From assembly GCA_003255065.1 (NCBI GenBank), contig QAOA01004497.1:144001-208000 (forward strand): a DNA stretch of 64,000 nt, written 5' to 3'. The translations under genes and the position numbers were made by a program. Origin of the DNA: Cercis canadensis. Taxonomy: Eukaryota > Streptophyta > Magnoliopsida > Fabales > Fabaceae. The first letter of the stretch is position 1; each line of letters begins with the position of its first letter. The notes beneath the pieces are model-generated. The model was given only the letters and a program-made list of their open reading frames with translations. It had not been told where the DNA came from and searched no databases. Of this stretch, positions 12,027-25,965 are shown one piece after another.

Positions 12027-15000
12027 TCACCTAGGGCCAGAAAGCTCCATAGCTTCTACTATGAGCGAAGATTCTCCTATAAAATCTGAATATCTTTGTG
12101 GGGGGTTTTCACAAGACCGGAACCTTGGCGTCTCAATCTTCTGTGAGGCCTCCCATCTCTCAGCTAAGCCATCACCTTCCAACATCTTTAATACTTCAGA
12201 CATCTTTGGACGGTGGGAAGGATTGAATTGTGTACATAACAGTGCAACCTGAACCATTTCTTCCAATTCAACTGGGTCAAAATTTCCCTTTAAATCTTTA
12301 TCCACCATTTGACTTAGTCTACCATCCTGATGCAGCTTCTTAACCTGAAAGTTAGCTGCTTCACATTAGATACTAAAAAGAAAATAGTTTTCAGAATACC
12401 AACTATTCATCCATGTAAATTGGTGAATATACAATTTGTCATAGAATTTGTTACAGTTCCACATGACAACAAAGAAAAAAGATAAAACTCTGGATAAAGA
12501 CCATACCCAATCAAGCATTACACCTTTCTGGTTTGTTGCTCGTCCAAAATCCAAAGCCTTATGACCTGTGATTAGCTCAAGCAGCAAGATTCCGAACCCA
12601 AACACATCAGTCTTTTCAGATGACTGACCAGTAGATAAGTATTCTGGAGCAATGTGACCAACAGTGCCACGCACAGCTGTGGTCACATGAGAATCTCTGT
12701 GATCCAGAAGCTTTGCCAAACCAAAATCCCCAACAACTGCTTCAAAGTCTTCATCCAACAAAATGTTGGCGGCTTTGACATCCCGGTGAATAATTTTAGG
12801 GTCACATTGCTCATGCAAATAAACCAACCCTCGTGCCGTACCTAATGCTATTCTTTTCCGCCTTGCCCAATCTAAAGCTGGCCGACCATGAATATGATCT
12901 GGTATAAAGTTCCAAAGCCAAGAATAATAAGTAACAATGCAAATGGTCATAAGGATTTAGGAATGTAATTAACGTTCTGAATAAAACAATTCCAAGCAGC
13001 ATATGAAAATGGTAGCTCAGCAATCAAAACAAAAGCCAATGATATAACTGAAAAGAGCAAATACTGCCATAACAAATGGCATAATTCCCTTCTTTTTTTT
13101 TTTTAAGCAGAGTGGTTGACACTGAAAGGGGTCATTTGTGACATGGCAAACAGGTTTTACTCATGGAAGCCTGTGATAGCAATTCTAGATGTGTTTTAGC
13201 CTGTGAAGATAATTTGTGCAAATTGTTACATCCTAATAAAGATCACTTTAGAAAATTAAGCACAGGGTAACAAGGAATACTAGTTCGATATAACTGGTTA
13301 TCCCAGAATACTACCTACATTAGTAGCCTAGTAGCTAGAAGGAAAAAGGAAGAGCCTAGCAACCCAAGCAGCAATTTGCGGCTGGCTGCTTATTAATGCA
13401 CAAGTAGCAGTGGTGGTCATGGAAACAGGGAACATAAAGCATGCATCCGCAGTTATGATAGTGTATTCACCGCTGTGGCCAATTATTGCAATCCCAATTA
13501 ACATGCACGGTTTTCTGGCTACAGTGCTGGTTGCAAAACAATGGCAATGTCAAGTTGGAGTGATCTTATATGACAGGTAGATGTCATGTTTTATAAAACA
13601 GTGAAAGCTGTAAATTTAGTTGCTTGGTTACTGGAGATTTAAAAAACAGAGTATAATCAACTGGGGCAACATGAAGAAAAAACTCATCACTGACAATATA
13701 AAGTCCAATGAGCTAACCTTTTAATCTAGAGGCCACACTTCCATTGGACATATATGGATAAACAAGGAGCCTTTCATTCTGAGTACTGCAAAACCCACAA
13801 AGCCTAAGAAGATTCCGATGAACAGCCAAACTTATCGTCTCAACTTCTGTCTGAAATTGAATTTCACCACCAGCAGCATTATAGTCTTTCAACCTTTTAA
13901 CTGCCACGACAGACCCATCATTCAAGCACCCCTTGTAGACTATTCCAAAACCTCCCCTCCCTAGAATATTCTTCGAATTGAAATGATCTGTAGCAGCTCG
14001 GAGCTCCTTGAATGTGTACCTTCTTAAATGACCAAGGCGCACCTCTGGGTCATATTGTTCTGCAAAGTAAATTTTTTTACTGAAAATGCATCAAATCTAT
14101 TGGAGCTAAAAAGGAAAATAAAAATATCTATGCATATCCAAATAAGTTCAGGGAAATATCAGAAAGAGAATGAGATTGGAGAACTGTATACTGTACAATG
14201 AAAGAGAGTAGAATTAGTAACGTATACAGGAGAATAAAATTATAATCTTATGCTGTGTTCAAAAATTAAACAAATGCTATGCCAATTCCAACTTCCAGGA
14301 GCTACAATGTCAAATCTCCCATTCCACGTTTAATTATACAGATTACATTCTCAGAAACTGACCTAACAAATTTAGTTGCTTCATGGCAAAAAGCTATAGC
14401 CAGGGAAAACAACATTTAATAACAATCATACTTCATAAAGTGTCAGCAAACAATCAAGGGAAAATGAAAACTAACAACTTTTACTCCAAAGTTTCCTAAT
14501 ACTGAGAAACAGAAAAATGGAACTTTAGAATAAGAAGAAAAAGGTAGAGAACACTTCAGCAAAGACTAACCATTAACATCAAAGAATATCTGTTGGTTGT
14601 GTCTATATCGCCACCAAACAAGAAAGCCAATAATAATCACGATAATAAAAGCAGCACCGAAACTTGCACCAAAAGCAACTGCCACACGATGGCTTTTTGT
14701 ACCAGAGTCTGATTGTGCTAGACAAACAAAATCACAACATCCAAACACGTCATGGTACAGTTAGAGAGAAGTAAGCTGGAAGTAGAGTAACAAGATAGAT
14801 GCCTATAACACCTCTTAAAGCATCTGGTGTGAAGGAAAGTGGCTCCGGCAAAACAGTGGAGCAGTTATTAGCCTTTGGACCACAAATTAAAGAATTACCC
14901 ACAATCCTGGACATGCAAAGTTGATCAAGAAAATCACTATCATCATTTTATCAAAAACTTGTAGATAGAACTAAAGATTACAAGAAAAGTGAGAAGCACT

Positions 15001-16493
15001 TACTTGAATGTTCTTGCTGATATTCTTGGCAAGGAACCACTCAGATTGTTGTAAGAAAGGTCCCTACATGAATTTTCAACTCACAACAGTAAATATACCA
15101 TTTTTTTGGAGAACCCAATACTTTAATTGTGTTCTTGAGGTTTCTTATGTAATCTGCAGATACAACAGAAAATAATGGGGTAAAGGGTAACAAGGACCTA
15201 CACAAGGGTTAGACCTTCAATGTTGCCAAGAGACTCAGGGCAGGCTCCTTGAAGGCTGTTATTATTCAACCGCCTGAGATGGTCAAAAGACAATTTAAAA
15301 GCTTTTAAGAAATAAACTTTCATAACTAAACATCTAAGCAAGTATCTAGGCACAATCTCTGCAGCAGGATACCATATGTAAGATATAAATATAAACATAT
15401 TTGAAACTCACAAATAATTCAGGTTCTTAAGACCTCCCAAAGAACTGGGTATCTCTCCAGTAAATGCATTATTGGAGAGATCAAGCGTCTGAAGCTTTTC
15501 CAGCTTTCCAATAGCAGAAGGAATTTGGCCAGAAATGGCATTGTTCTGCAGCAACCTACACAACAATTCAAGCATCAATACCTTCACTTTACTTCCTTAT
15601 AACTCTTGGGAAGCATTAGTCCTAGTGAGCATAAGTTTGAAAAAGAAAGGAAATACCAAATCAGAACTATGCATATGCCAACCCCTACCGTGGAAAGAAA
15701 AACCCAGATATGGACAGTAAATAGTTACTTACACAGATTGCAAGTTAGTTAAGTTTCCAATCCCAGGAGATAGTGTACCGGACAAATTCTGACTAGGCAA
15801 TCCCCTGATAAGAGAAAAACACTTATTTTAAAAGAAACCCAAATATCAAATGGATGAAGTTATAAGGCTCAATTTCTTTTATCAAAATCTCCAGGAACAT
15901 GTTTGCCACTTTGAAAGCACTGAAAGAATAAACAACTTACAAAGCAGAAACAGAGCCATCTGTCGAACAAGTAACCATCCTCCAGCTACAAGGATCGACA
16001 GAATTAACATCCCAATTCTCCAGGACATTGTGTGGATCAATCAGGGCAGTTTTTATGGCCATCAGAGCTACAACTGTTCGAGGAAAATAAAGAGGGTAAG
16101 AAAAATGATGAAAGAAAAGAGGTACCGAAGCCTATGCCCATGGGACTGGTACAAGAGCAGCCAACCTCTCTTCCATGGTATAGGTAGCATTTACATTTTC
16201 CAGGAAAACGAAGAGATAAATATAAGTTTAAAAAATAACATTGAATCTTCCCGCTAATTGAATAGCTCAATTATTCGCCTTAAAGTGCCAATTAACAACC
16301 TTTCACAGTGAATAAAGTTTAAAAAAAAAAAGAGAGAGAGAAATTAANAGTGAATAAAGTTTTAAAAAAAAAAGAGAGAGAGAAATTAACCTTCATAGTT
16401 TATCCCAGAAGGAGAAAGGGCCGCAGAAGAAACCTTCAGCAACGCCAGAACCAGCACACCCAGTAGCCAGAATCTTGAACCACTCGTTTCCAT
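12027..16493 (-). CDS. NIK3-like: LRR-II receptor-like kinase, NIK3-like (NSP-interacting kinase family)
   Basis: Eleven exons on the minus strand: 16493-16391, 16073-15941, 15804-15733, 15555-15412, 15273-15202, 15063-15004, 14906-14812, 14717-14571, 14059-13718, 12898-12507, 12344-12027. All are GT-AG and join in frame to 625 residues, usual for NIK/SERK-type kinases. The protein has a signal peptide (about 1-26), an LRRNT with the [10 protein letters not shown] motif, leucine-rich repeats encoded by equal-sized exons, one membrane span (about 238-262) and a kinase domain. Kinase motifs are GRGGFG at 309-314, catalytic K330, HRDVKAAN from 427, DFG at 447-449, and the activation-loop RGT with Thr468, which should align with the key Thr474 of NIK1. 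The C-terminus ends [10 protein letters not shown], a NIK hallmark. In Arabidopsis NIKs relay antiviral translation suppression and immune cross-talk at the plasma membrane; NIK3 is the least studied. [14 protein letters not shown] and the short C-terminal linker favour NIK3 over NIK1/2. Confidence 0.95.
16307..16389 (+). repeat. 41-bp direct duplication around an N inside NIK3-like intron 1
   Basis: 16307-16347 and 16349-16389 repeat the same poly-A/GA tract, with N at 16348. It lies between exon 1 and exon 2, so it does not alter the protein, but the true intron is shorter. Confidence 0.85.
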
Positions 16494-18462
16494 ACTCAAT
16501 TGAGTTAATTCTCAGTTCAGCAACTCTGTTTTCTTTACACAACCAGCAACCACAGCTCAAAGCCACCATAATTAACAATTCTACCAGCCATTCCCACGAG
16601 AAGTTAAGCCTGCATCGCCTTATACAGAAAAAAATGTGCTCGGGGAATCAGATTCCCATAAAGCAAAGCCCACTCTTTACCAAAATAGGAACTTTACTTT
16701 CAACTTAAAAGCCCACTTAATGAGCATTAAACCAAAAGACCCAGATGCCAAAAATGCTCTCCCACTATGGAACCAGCTCGAGAGTGGAGAATTTGAATCG
16801 AACCTTGACGAATGAGCAGTGCCTGAGCTCAGAGAAGCAGCAAAAAGCAGGAAATTTTCTTGAGAATAAAGCAAACTTCAAGCCTGAAATGCTGAGATCC
16901 TTGAGATCTGAGAATGCTGGGTTTGATTTCTATATGTTTTGGACAATCCCCACAAATTCCATGTGAGTTTGTTGTTGGTTTCTAGCCTCTCTGGGTTGGT
17001 TCCCGGTGATTCCACAACCATTATCTTCTTTCTTATGCACACCCAGAGTAAAGAGCAAGAAACTCACTCACACCAAAAGAACCAAGCACACAAAGGCCAA
17101 AGCAAAATGCCAAATTCGACACAATTACAGATGCAGAATCAGTAACGAAAATTTTTGTTTAGTTTAAAAAATAAAGAACAGTGGAAATATTTATAAAAAG
17201 TCGTAATTTTAGTTTTAAAATTCAGTGATTGGACTGAAGGGATGTGTGGGATTGATCAGAGAGAACAATGGGATGTCTATGCAAAAAAGAAAAGAAAATT
17301 GCAGGTAAGTTTTTGACAGGTCACGTGGTTGGATTGTCTCGGTCTTTGTTTGCTTTTGGCTTGAAAAAGGAGGGTAACTTTTCCGGAAATTTAAAATACA
17401 GAAAGAAATTGAAACACAATCACATTCTGGTTTAAAGCTTTGAGGTGAGGGCCCACCGCGCTAAAATGCGCCAAATATTTAAATCTTAAATTGCTTAACA
17501 AAACCATTATACATAACTGTATCAAACTCGTCTTTTCTTTAGATGACATGCCACCGTCTAAATTGACACCTGTATGTAAATTTCTTTATATTTGAGTTAA
17601 CAAAATCAGTAAAACTTAACTATAAACACTTTTCCGAGTATGTATATGTATAAGTGTGATATAAGATATATGTAAATAGAATGATTCATTCATATCTTAT
17701 GAAGTTATAAGAAAAATCATTTTTTTGGCTTAAAATTTGAAAAAAAAAAAAACATCTATTTACATTTTTCAATAAACATTGGCATAACAAAACTCTTTTT
17801 TCTTTTTTCAAAGAGAAAATCTGTATAAAAAAGATATAAAATGTGCTTTAATGACACAAGCATATATAATATAATTAAATAATATTGAACACCAGGAGCT
17901 TTACATTAATCGCATGTGACTAACACTCTATTAGAATAACATTTTTTTATTATTTTTGTTAAAAAAAACAAAAAAAAAAAAGCTCTACATTGATCGATGG
18001 ACTTTTCAAATATGCCTATGACAAGAGGTTGAACGACTAAGTCAGGTGGCAGCAGTAAGGCGTACATGGTACCATATCAGATTATCGAAAGGATGGAAGC
18101 ATGCACCTAGATTTTTGAGAGAATTATCAAAATAGAAAATGAGAAGATTAAAAAATATTTTTTCAAAAACAAAAATAAAAAGTGATACTTATCTAAATAG
18201 AAAAATGATTATTGAACATCAGACAATTAGTCAAAAAATTCAATAGAGTGTTCATCGTAAGTGAGTACTAATATATAATAATAACTCATGATTATTATGT
18301 AATATTTAATGGTCTTTTTTTTTATCATTTTCACTTTTTATTTTTATTTTTGAAATAAATATTCGTTACATTTGTTTTCCCATATTCTTTGGTAATATAA
18401 CAAAAGTAATACTTATTAAAAAAAGTTTTCGAACTTGAAGGAGAAGATAAATAGATACATTA

Positions 18463-18622
18463 ATCAAGTGTTTGATATTATTTAAAAATAATTAAAATAT
18501 TTGTAATATTATGTAATTATTATATTTATATTAGATAAAATAATTACATAATTTTTTAAAATTAAATGATCACATAACATTTAATATTATTTTAATTATT
18601 TTAAATGGCTCAAGCACCTCAG
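18463..18622. mobile_element. Probable foldback MITE, about 160 bp
   Basis: The left half (TCAAGTGTTTGA, then AATAATTAAAAT) and the reverse complement of the right half (TGAGGTGCTTGA, then AAATAATTAAAAT) align through most of the element. AT-richness lowers confidence and no target duplication was settled. Confidence 0.4.
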
Positions 18623-20375
18623 AATGATATTAAAATTACTATTTATTTTAGTTAACAATTACAAAATACTACACAGCAGGGAAGGAAAAAAAAAAGGGGG
18701 AGAGCTAACATACGCCACGGTGGAGGTGCGTGCCATTATGCTTCGTTGGATACCGTGAGATAGAATCTCTAAAATGCGCCAGCCGGGACATCCGCTCATG
18801 CCTTGAGCTACGTGGCAAATTTTGGAGTTACACTGTTGCGGCTTTTCTTCTCTAGCATATTTCCTCGAATTAATTAATCTATCCAAATTTTTATTAAATT
18901 TCACAAGTTATTTTTTTCTCTTTACTCTCAAATTCATGCAAAAAATTAATAATTTTTATCATTCAATAATATAAGTTCACTGACTTCCACTTAAAACAAA
19001 ATTTTAGTGACTTCCAATTGATTAAAAAAATGAAAATTTAACATTAAAGAAGAGGATATATACCAAGCAGTAGCAAACATTGTTATAAATCTTTTTAGAT
19101 TATAAATTATAATTATAATAAAGCGATGTTATTATTATTAGAGATTAAAATTCATTAATCACTAATCTCAAGATAAGAGAAAAACATCAATGCTATTGTT
19201 TTTAATTTTTAAAATTAGACATAAAACATAAAAAATTCTTAACAATTTTGATTTTTGGAATCCTCCATATTTCTTATACGTTTTTCATGTCCACTCATCA
19301 TTCTTTAATAATTGCCACGTGACTGATCCTATGTTTCGAAAAAGTTTCTTCCATTGAATTTGCCTTATTTTGTTTCTAGTAACAACCTATTATTCCATGG
19401 AATTTGATTTGCGAACTAAAAATCTACTCAGTCTTTTTTCCTCTTCCCTTTTTTATATGGAAAAAAATTACTTGAGTCAGTTGAGTGAAAAACTAAAAAA
19501 AAAAAAATGTTTTTAATTTGATTCATTAACCACATCATCTAATAAAATAGTTATAATTTATCATAACAATAATATATATTATGGTAAAATAATCACTCTT
19601 ATAGATAATAAAGTGAGAACGACTTTGTAGTTTATGCTCGAGTGTCTTAAGTTATAAATAAAAATACAAGTTTTAATTTAGATCAATTAAAAATTATATA
19701 GTAAATGAGACACAATAGATTTAGTATTCTTTTTTTTTTTTAATAATTTAACTACGATTAAGAGTTTAAATATAGAATCTATAAATTTTAAAAATAATTT
19801 TATTATCACTCGATCACAAATTATTTAGTCATACTTAGTATTATTGGTTTAACAATAATTTGCAATAAATCTTTATTCTCCTAATATTCTATAAAAAAAA
19901 TATATATATAATTTGTCCATCTAATAACAAAAAATAAACTCCACAAGATGAGGTACATTATTCTCTCCCGTAAATTCTATCACTCGTTTTTAGCGAAAAT
20001 TTAAACATTAATTTTTTTTTTAATATAATATCTGAATCAATAAAATCTCACGTTATAAATAGGCTTTCTTACTTACACGTGCAGTATGAAAAACCTTTCT
20101 TTTTTTCCCTTTTTGGTCTAAGATGCCACAATTTTGGTCGGGAGGAGAATGGGGATCTGCTGGCCAGCTACAATATCTTTTATACGCATCAATTGGTGTT
20201 AAAATCATGTTTACTGTATGCCAATTAACTCTTATATTGTTTACATTAGTGAGTTGATAAATTTTAAATAAATTCAATTAAATCTAAACTATATTAACTA
20301 TTATAATATAAACAAATATGAATGTAATGAAGATGCATATGCCATTACTCTTAAAAAGAAAAAGAAAAGTACATT

Positions 20376-20457
20376 TATTAGGTTTTTTTTTTTTGTTTGC
20401 CATACAACTATTANTATTAGGTTTTTTTTTTTGTTTTTGTTTGCCATACAACTATTA
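20376..20457 (+). repeat. About 40-bp direct duplication around an N (assembly artefact)
   Basis: TATTAGG, a T-run, GTTTGCCATACAACTATTA occurs before and after the N at 20414, with a small indel in the T-run of the second copy. Confidence 0.8.
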
Positions 20458-20529
20458 GCATTACTAGTTTGGCCAACAAGTACAATTATTAGTTTACTAA
20501 CCCCAGAGAGATCAATAATATAACTATAC

Positions 20530-20669
20530 AATAGTTTATGGACCCAACTTCAAGGGTATTTTTGTCGCATTGGGAAAACCGAATATGGCCATAATGCCTA
20601 AAATGTGCAATAGTTTATAAACCCAACTCCAAGGGTATTTTTGTTGCATTGGAAAAGCTGAATATTCCC
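20530..20669 (+). repeat. Imperfect tandem repeat, unit about 79 bp
   Basis: CAATAGTTTATGGACCCAAC... at 20530 and CAATAGTTTATAAACCCAAC... at 20609 share about 58 bp with several substitutions (GGGTATTTTTGT-GCATTGG in both). No N separates them, and the divergence exceeds that of the gap duplications, so this is probably a real old tandem duplication. Confidence 0.7.
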
Positions 20670-20847
20670 TAACCTATTATACAATTACTTTCTTTTAAAT
20701 ACTTAACTCCAAACCCGTGGCCCAAAATTTAAACAAGTGGAGAAGTGAATTACGATGTGTGCTAAAATTCATTGATCGCTTTGGGAATTGAAAATGAAAA
20801 TTCGTGGCCGAGCATTATACTATTTATACGAGATTTAAGTGAGGATT

Positions 20848-21023
20848 AATTATTCGGTACTACAAATAATATTTGATAGTATATATATAATTAATTACTA
20901 AGATTATTTAGTTAATATATTTTATAAGTTTTATATATTTATTAAATAAAATAAATAATACATATTATTTTAATTATTAATTTTGTTTGTGATATAAATA
21001 TTATTTATGATATCAAATAACTA
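20848..21023. mobile_element. Foldback MITE, about 175 bp
   Basis: The two halves are inverted copies: left TATTCGGTACTACAAATAAT and reverse-complemented right TATTTGATATCATAAATAAT, continuing inward through AATTAAT and ATTATTTAGTTAATA. The whole element folds into one hairpin. No coding capacity. Confidence 0.5.
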
Positions 21024-23881
21024 ACCATAAATAAATAAGTAGTAAATGGGATTGCCAATTGTCGATTGAGATTTTTCCCTCAATACATGTTTGGGTGTTC
21101 AAAAGGCATCGTTAACTTACTGGCAGGGTTTCCCTTTTAATGAAAGGCAAAATCCCATTTGTCGGATCTCAATCATTGAAACATTTGTAGGGTCTACCTC
21201 CTTTTATTTATTTTCATCATTATTTATTTTTGTTGTGAACTCACATTTATGTTTTTCCTATGTAATGTTGCTTTTTCAATAAACACAAACATTGGATTTC
21301 CAAAATCTAAGTTGGTCGGATTAGAATAAAGATCTTAGGTCACGTAACATCAACATTTTAAAATTTTCAGTAAATCACAAACTTATCTAACAAGTGGATC
21401 ATTATCACTAGACAAACAAAAAAAAAAGTCACTTTAAATAAATCAGGCATTTCAATTTTAAAATTCTAAATAGAACTATCAATGGAAGAGTTAGTCAACC
21501 AACTCAATTTTTATTTTTGGGGATGAGTTGTTTATTCATATTTTTGTCATTAAATAAATAAAATTAAAAATTTTGAGTGAAAATGTAAAAAATAAAAATT
21601 TAAATATATAATCTCAACTTTTTTTTATTAAAAAAAAAAAAGCTCTAACACTTATTCACAAACTTATATTGGCATGATTTGAATTGATTTAAACCTATAT
21701 TTCATATAATTTAAATTCCACCAACTCAATCAATATAGTGTATGTGATCAAAATATGTAACAATCATTTCCCCCTTTTATTTTTTGGAAAGTATGATACA
21801 AAAAGGAGAAGGATAAAATTTATTTATTCGAATGATTACTTTGTTTCCTTCCTCTCACTCATGCGCCTTCTACCAACTCAATTATTTACGAATTATTTAG
21901 TTTTTAATCTGCACATAACTTGAGTAAGAAATAGTTAATACACATCAATAATACGTGAGCTTTTAGTTTGGTGGAGTATGTTTCTAATCGTACCACTCTT
22001 TATTTATTTTATTGGTTTCAATCTATTTAATTGTAATTATAATTACTATTTATTTATAAATAAAAAAAAAATACATGCATTGTGTTACATTAATTGATAC
22101 TTAGATTTATTATTCAATCATTATGTGTCATATGAATATAATTAAAATATATTATAAAATTAAAATAATATAACTTTATAATTAAAGTTATATTTTTTTC
22201 TTTTTACGAAGACATAATATGGCATATAAAATTTGAACATTTACTTAAAAATAAAACAAGAAAAAAATAAAGAAAGTAAAAGGGGTCGACAGTCGGAAAA
22301 CATTGCCTCTATCTTTGCCTTTGGGTTATCCCATCCCATCATGATTAGAGGTCAAAGTCACACTTTGCAAAAAGTTATGATTGTAAAAAGCAGAGATACC
22401 TTTGTTGCCCATGGTTCTGGCCCACAGCCATGCCCCGAATTTTTTATTTATTTGAAGTAATATTAAATTTATCACAACTTTTTTCATTATATTCATCCCA
22501 CACAATTCGTATCAACAAACTTACAATTTAAATTCATGTACTAAAAAAATCATCTAGATTCAAAACAAAATTATTTAAAATTCTTTATATAATTAAAAAT
22601 TTAATTACTTTTATAACTTTTTTTTGAGTGATGTCATAAATATTTGTCTTGATTCCTCTGACTATTAACTTTCCCTGTGAGACAAGTCTGGGCAATTTTT
22701 TAGTACACAATATCTTTGACGAGCTTGCCTTTATGCAACTTATCCAAGTGATCATAAGAGGACAGTGGTAGGATGGGGCCCCTCTCCTCATTTCTTCCCA
22801 ATCTCACCAAACCCTAGCGGAGAATACAGTGACTGACATTCATGAAAGGATATCCGTGTCTCAGTGATGTGGCTATTGGCTAAGCCTGATTTAGTGTTAC
22901 CTTTTTTCCAAAGGAATAAACACCATCAATACATAATTTAGTTTTGAATTATTATAAATAATGAAATTCTAAACTCAGCCAACTAGAAGTAAGTAATGTG
23001 AGATTTATAAGGGACTTTTATTTATTAGATAAAAAAAATTAAATTTAACAAAAAAAAAAAGATAAGGAAAATAAAATTTATTTAGAAAAGAAAAAGAAAA
23101 CTCCATCTCTATTATCTAGGTTGGTGATATTATTGATGAAATTCCTTTGGTCCATGATAGAGCGAATGCGATGAGAGTTTGGAGAGGTGGGCCCGGGGTT
23201 TGAAAATCATTGAAGGAAGCCTCAACTCAAGGTGGTCCAACAAGAGGCAGAGACAACTTTGGTATTGGTTCGCCATTCCATTTATAAAATGGGTATTAAC
23301 TATCAAAATATCTCATTCTTTCTTTCCTTAGTTCGCCTTCTTATTCGATTCTTTCAACCAACTCATGACTCTTGGTAATTTGGTGACGCACATTTTATCG
23401 CCATGCTCTTACTCACCATTCTCATTTCTTCTACCCACTAACTACTCCACTACCTCACTACGCACTTTCTTAACTTTCCTTTGACATTCTTTGTATTTGA
23501 GTTTTTCCTAACTTCTTTCCTCCTCCTTTCTATTTTTTCTCTTTTTTTTTTTTTTTTTTGTAATCAAAAAAGTTTAAGGTAGAAGAAGGCTATTTTATTT
23601 TAAAGTCAAGATATATCACAGGTCTCAACAAGAACTTACAGTGATATTTACAAATTATCTATAAAAAAAAATTACTCACAATGGGATTCAAAACTTAAAC
23701 TTTACAAATGAAGTAATTTGATGTTTACTAGCTGAACTAACCACCATTAGCTTCATCCACCTTTCTATGACAACATGTATTAACTTGTATTTAATTTATC
23801 ATAGCTTAGTTTTAAAATAAAAAAATTACTACATTTTGATAATTGCTCTATTCATTTGGTTAAGAAGTCAAGCTTTCATAG

Positions 23882-24178
23882 GATCATATGTTCGTATGTA
23901 TGCCTATTGGCATACATAATTGAAAAATCAATGAGTTTAGGATACTAGTTAGTGAATGTGTTGGTTCAAAACTGATATACACCTATACTCATTTTTGCAC
24001 CAAAAATTATTCTAAGCAGATTTTTATTTNGATCATATGTTCGTATGTATGCCTATTGGCATACATAATTGAAAAATCAATGAGTTTAGGATACTAGTTA
24101 GTGAATGTGTTGGTTCAAAACTGATATATACCTATACTCATTTTTGCACCAAAAATTATTCTAAGCAGATTTTTATTT
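23882..24178 (+). repeat. 148-bp direct duplication around an N (assembly artefact)
   Basis: 23882-24029 and 24031-24178 differ at only one base that I can see (ATACACC versus ATATACC), separated by the N at 24030. Confidence 0.9.
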
Positions 24179-25965
24179 TAGATGGACTACCTTGCTAGTA
24201 AGTTATTTGTTGACTCTCTGGTCCAAAACAAGTTTTGACCCAAAGATATACTATTGTTTGAGCCCATTTCGATAACTATCCATTTTAGTTGGGCTGGGCC
24301 TATACTACATGTTCTAAAACTAATTTGTTTCATCTTCTCATAGAATGATATAGTAAAGGTTCATTATGATATTTTATTAGTATAAAAAAAAGTTATATCC
24401 ATCACATAAAAAATGTTTCTTAAGATTATATATATTTTTTTTATTGAATTCATATATCTATTAAATTAAAACAATAAAATAACTCATATCGGTTGTGTAT
24501 AAACATGTGATGTGGATACCACTTATTAAAGAGAAATGAATTTAATTAAATCTACAAAACGGTGTAAAGAGGACAAATGTAAATTCATTAAAATTTAAAT
24601 GAATTTAATTAAATGTAAATATAGTCTTGTGTGCTGACGTAAAAGAGATGTAACTGATCTTAAAAGGAAAAGATACGGGTAGGCGGGTCCAAAAGACAAT
24701 AGTGGTCCAATTGGGGTCCTATTGAGACTGTTTTATCCTTAATTCCCTATCAAAAGGAAAGGGACGCTAACGTAAAATGGAATTAAAAGAAAAAATATAT
24801 TTTTTATCTGAAAAAAATAATATTAAATCCGAATGCGTGGTTATGCATAAATACCAGTTCCAGCAATATGATTTTCTTTTTCTTCTGTTGCTGCCATGGA
24901 CCCCTCTCGATGCGGACGTCTCACAGTCCAAATTCTCAAAGTTGAAAAAAAAATTCCAATCCAATTTAATGAAATATTTTATTCGATTCTTTGTTGTGTT
25001 AGACATGGCATTTACCCACTCTTGTATAAAATTTTCGCATGCAAATTTAATCAAATATTTTATTCTTGGAGCAGATACACGTTTTGGGAATGGAAAATTG
25101 CCCCATCCAAAAACTCCTAATGTGATGTCAGTGAGCCGAGCTCATTTGGAATCATATTGTTGAGCATTGACGATTTTTTTTTTTTTTTTGGTAAATGAGC
25201 ATTGAAGATTTTATAATAAAGTCTTTAAGTTGACATTTTATTAAGAACTTGTGAAATGGAATTTATTAAAAAAAAGAAGAAGCATAAGTTGTCTCTATTT
25301 TAAAGCTTAAATTCCAATATACTTTTATATAATATCATGTATTAGAACTTAGTTTAATTTAAGGATACTCGACAAGGCATAAATAGAATTCTAGACTTCC
25401 CATCCTCTAATATACCAACAAAACATTTAAATGTTTATGTCAATGTTTGATTTGCATCTTACTTTTGACAATACGAGCAGGATAGTTAGAAAATAGGTAG
25501 CGTATTAGCATGTCCTTTGCAGTAAGGTTTCAACTTTTGCACAATAAAGATGAAATAGTTATATTGAAAAAGGGTCTTGTTTTGCTAATGGTTCAAAAAG
25601 GGTCATGATACTTCACAAAAATAAGTCATCGTGATTTGTGAAGGTTATAGACTACTTTCCTTTCTTTTTTTTTTTTTTGCCTTAAGAAAATATACTGTCA
25701 ATTTTTTACTTGAATAATATTATCCACACACTAATTCACATATCCTCGTAATAACATTATAACATAATTGGCACAGTATTAACTGGTCTACTCAAAATCT
25801 CAGACTCTTTAGAAACTCAACTAATATGAACTAGTATGAGATTAAAGTATGCAGTAAATAACTTGTGTTCCCACTTCCTCTATCGTAAATTTAACATTTT
25901 TATTCCTCATGTGGTACGCAGGAGTGTGTGTTACTGTAGAACTGGTCTCATCCAAGTCCAACCAA

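Larger units (their letters stand above)
17150..25965. other. Gene-poor AT-rich interval
   Basis: Almost 9 kb between the NIK3-like promoter and the 3' end of the F-box gene. Reading frames here are short, low in complexity and unlike known proteins. Contents I can support are foldback elements at about 18.46-18.62 and 20.85-21.02 kb, a local tandem repeat at 20.53-20.67 kb and gap-associated duplications at 20376-20457 and 23882-24178. The first several hundred bases hold the NIK3-like promoter. Confidence 0.55.

Noticed and set aside
17229..17242. Match of 14 bases to miR319 (TTGGACTGAAGGGA) upstream of the NIK3-like gene
   Set aside because: The rest of the mature miRNA does not match, and there is no complementary arm within 250 bp on either side, so no precursor hairpin. 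Treated as chance or at most a weak target-like word.
24777..25163. 128-codon frame in the intergenic desert
   Set aside because: Phe/Lys/Ile-rich composition as expected of AT-rich noncoding DNA, no domain, an overlapping frame on the other strand, and no splice or promoter context.
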